Shown piece by piece: positions 39,360 to 41,203 of a DNA stretch of 41,203 bases. Source of the DNA: Pedobacter sp. Leaf41 (GTDB lineage Bacteria > Bacteroidota > Bacteroidia > Sphingobacteriales > Sphingobacteriaceae); the NCBI RefSeq assembly GCF_001422545.1, contig NZ_LMLE01000006.1, forward strand, positions 594 to 41,796, given 5' to 3'. The first letter of the stretch is position 1. Every line of letters starts with the position of its first letter. The position numbers were made by a program, and so were the translations under genes. The notes under the pieces were generated by a model. It saw only the letters and a list, made by a program, of their open reading frames with translations. It was not told the origin of the DNA and ran no database searches.

Positions 39360-41203
39360 ATGCCGAACTACTCGACCCCAAATCCGTCATCCTCGCGTAT
39401 GCAGGGATCTTTTGAAAGTTTCAGCCTAAAGTGTGTGTCATCCTGAGCGCAGTTGAAGGATCTCTTTCGCCTCATCGGCGGCGGCCTTTTTCTTTTGGCT
39501 TGGCCCAAAAGAAACAAAAGCCCAAGGCTTGCCCTCGGCTGCAAATTTCCTTGACTACTGGTTTTGAATGCTTGTGCTCGTTTTCCACTGCTTTCTGCTT
39601 CCAAAATTGGCTATGCCAGATAGCAGGGCGGCTATAGCGAGCGTTTATTTTAGGGCGGCGTCATCTCGACCGTAGTAGAGAGATCTTTAAAGCTAGATTA
39701 ATCTAACCGGTATGTCATCCTGAGCGCAGTCGAAGGATCTCTTTCGCCTCATCGGCGGCGGCCTTTTTCTTTTGGCTTGGCCCAAAAGAAACAAAACCGA
39801 GCCCTTCAGCGAGCTCATTAATACCTTTAAAAAACATATAAACTATTAATAACGTCAAGGCTTCCCGATGAATCGGGACATGTGCATCTGATGTCGGCTA
39901 TCCTCGTCGAAACTTTGATTGCGGCAACGCAAGTATTCCGACGAAGGGTCGGAACAGAACGCGTTGCCTTGTACCTGATAATTGAAAGTTAGTGCACAAG
40001 TTTCAACGGTCTATTCCCGAAGATAAATCGGGACAGGCTCTTCCATCATCTCCTATGCCGGAAAGCAGGGCGGCTATAGCGAGCGCTTATTTTAGAGCGT
40101 CGTCATCCTCGCGTATGCGGGGATCTTAAAGCAAAGGCCTTTTTCTTTTGTCTTGATACAAAAGAAACAAAACATCAAGGCTTGGATCTGATGTCGGCTA
40201 TCCTCGTCGAAACTTTCATTGCGGCAACGCAAGTATTCCGACGAAGGGTCGGAACAGAACGCGTTGCCTTGTGCCTGATAATTGAAAGTTAGTGCACAAG
40301 TTTCAACGGTCTAACCTTCCATCATCTCCTATGCCGGATAGCAGGGCAGCTATAGCGATGTAGCAAAATTCTTTTACGAGCCTTTCTCTTTAAGGAGAAA
40401 GGTGCCGATAGGCGGATAGAGGTTTTTCTCTTCCATCATCTCCTATGCCGGAAAGCAGGGCGGCTATAGCGAGCGCTTATTTTAGAGCGTCGTCATCCTC
40501 GCGTATGCGGGGATCTTAAAGCAAAGTGAAGGGCTTCGTAATAACATCAAGGCTTGGATCTGATGTTGGGTAAATTCGTCAAAGCTTTTATTGTGGCATC
40601 ACAAGCTGCGATGAAGAATCGCAGAATACGCGATGCCTTGGTTGGTTGTTTTTGAAAGTTAGTGCACAAGTTTCAACGGTCTATCATTCCATCATCTCCT
40701 ATGCCGGAGAGGAAGGAGCAGAAAAACCATTACAAACCCCTTTCCACAACACCTTACGCCATTGCGAAGGAGTATTTCACGACTGCGGCAATCTGCTCGT
40801 TTACGCGAAGTTTCCATCCAGCACTTTAAGCTTAAACTATCAGATGCGAACACTTGTTATTACAGCGCTATTTTCCACCTAACAAGGCCAACGCAGAAAA
40901 TCTCCGTTAACCTTAAATCCGGCCTAACAAATTCTTGGGGATGCACGGTACATGCCTAAGCAAAAACTTCAAAACAAGAATTTTAAGCCGGTGTTTTTTG
41001 TTGCTTTTTGACATCAAAAAGCAAAGAGCCCGTCCGGCCAGGACAAATAAAGCCTAACCTCCCATGCGCCATAGATTTAAAATCCTAAACACACTCAACC
41101 AATCAGTCATCCTGAGCGCAGTTGAAGGATCTCTTTCGCCTCATCGGCGGCGGCCTTTTTCTTTTGGCTTGGCCCAAAAGAAACAAAAGCCCAAGGCTTG
41201 CCC
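39360..41203 (+). repeat. Right cluster of interspersed hairpin repeats
   Basis: The same modules as at 1-1345 recur. H1 hairpins: 39489-39514, 39766-39791, 40142-40167, 41158-41183. H2 hairpins: 39923-39968, 40223-40268, 40595-40637. Module B copies lie near 39605, 40042, 40322, 40437 and 40692. The segment 39412-39690 is a near copy of 558-890 with about 50 bp deleted, and 40694-40822 repeats 1197-1332. Open frames here follow the repeats. The last 160 bases have a further A-H1 copy. Confidence 0.85.
39712..40105 (+). repeat. Second full-length composite repeat (A-H1-D-H2-B)
   Basis: It has the same order as 906-1215: module A (39712), H1 (39766-39791), linker with GAGCCCTTCAGCGAGCTC and TTTAAAAAACATATAAA, H2 (39923-39968) and module B (about 40042-40080). 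Two small CCCGAT..ATCGGG hairpins (near 39864 and 40017) flank H2. Confidence 0.75.

Noticed and set aside
40646..40959. Frames in the right repeat cluster
   Set aside because: The sequence is a copy of 1197-1332 plus flank; the frame is not kept in the left copy.

Overview
The window looks like chromosomal DNA of a Bacteroidota member close to Pedobacter/Sphingobacteriaceae. The evidence is a TlpA-SusC-SusD operon, DUF6520 and MauE-type small proteins, a LytTR membrane regulator, AT-rich coding sequence, and promoters of the Bacteroidota TTTG / TAnnTTTG type (clearest at rpsT and purN). No rRNA, tRNA, CRISPR array, integrase or transposase was seen.

Layout. 1-1800: a cluster of interspersed, hairpin-rich repeats. 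1803-2615: an orphan copy of a Bacteroidota hypothetical family whose second copy is at 15253. 2749-14466: an AT-rich accessory block read almost wholly rightward that looks like a defence island. It holds (i) a small Cys-rich protein, a uracil-DNA-glycosylase-like protein, two DUF262 (GmrSD-type) proteins, a DUF4365 nuclease-like protein and a PLD-type nuclease; (ii) a MazG-like pyrophosphohydrolase directly abutting a GIY-YIG / DUF2075 helicase / LexA-type S24 fusion; (iii) a three-gene cassette of a Gly-rich small protein, a PfkB-kinase/nucleoside-deoxyribosyltransferase fusion and a QueC-like enzyme. 15253-17560: a cassette with a DUF5675 protein and two small hydrophobic proteins, interrupted by repeats. 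17734-20290: a damage-tolerance operon (UmuD-like protein without its catalytic dyad, UmuC, a 35-codon coupled ORF, SRAP peptidase) behind a palindrome that overlaps its promoter. 20452-21885: a secreted or lipid-anchored DNA/RNA nuclease. 23018-25735: a SMEK-like/NACHT/pentapeptide-like protein, a probable second defence gene. 27844-32981: TlpA-SusC-SusD uptake operon. 33018-36142: small envelope proteins, a Crp/Fnr regulator and a LytTR regulator. 37490-39340: housekeeping purN, rpsT and radC. 39360-41203: a second large repeat cluster closely related to the one at the left end.

Main leads. The QueC-like cassette (12369-14466) is the best candidate for an undescribed defence or modification system. 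Its small first protein begins with an exposed SGSGGGG tail that could be a substrate for N-terminal deazaguanine attachment; this is inference by analogy with QueC-like proteins of type IV CBASS and Qat. The helicase fusion carries an intact Ser/Lys dyad and an Ala-Gly cleavage site, so self-cleavage could be its switch. The interspersed repeats contain two hairpins whose stems differ between copies yet stay complementary, which suggests selection on structure. All functional statements rest on reading the sequence and remembered family knowledge; no search was run.
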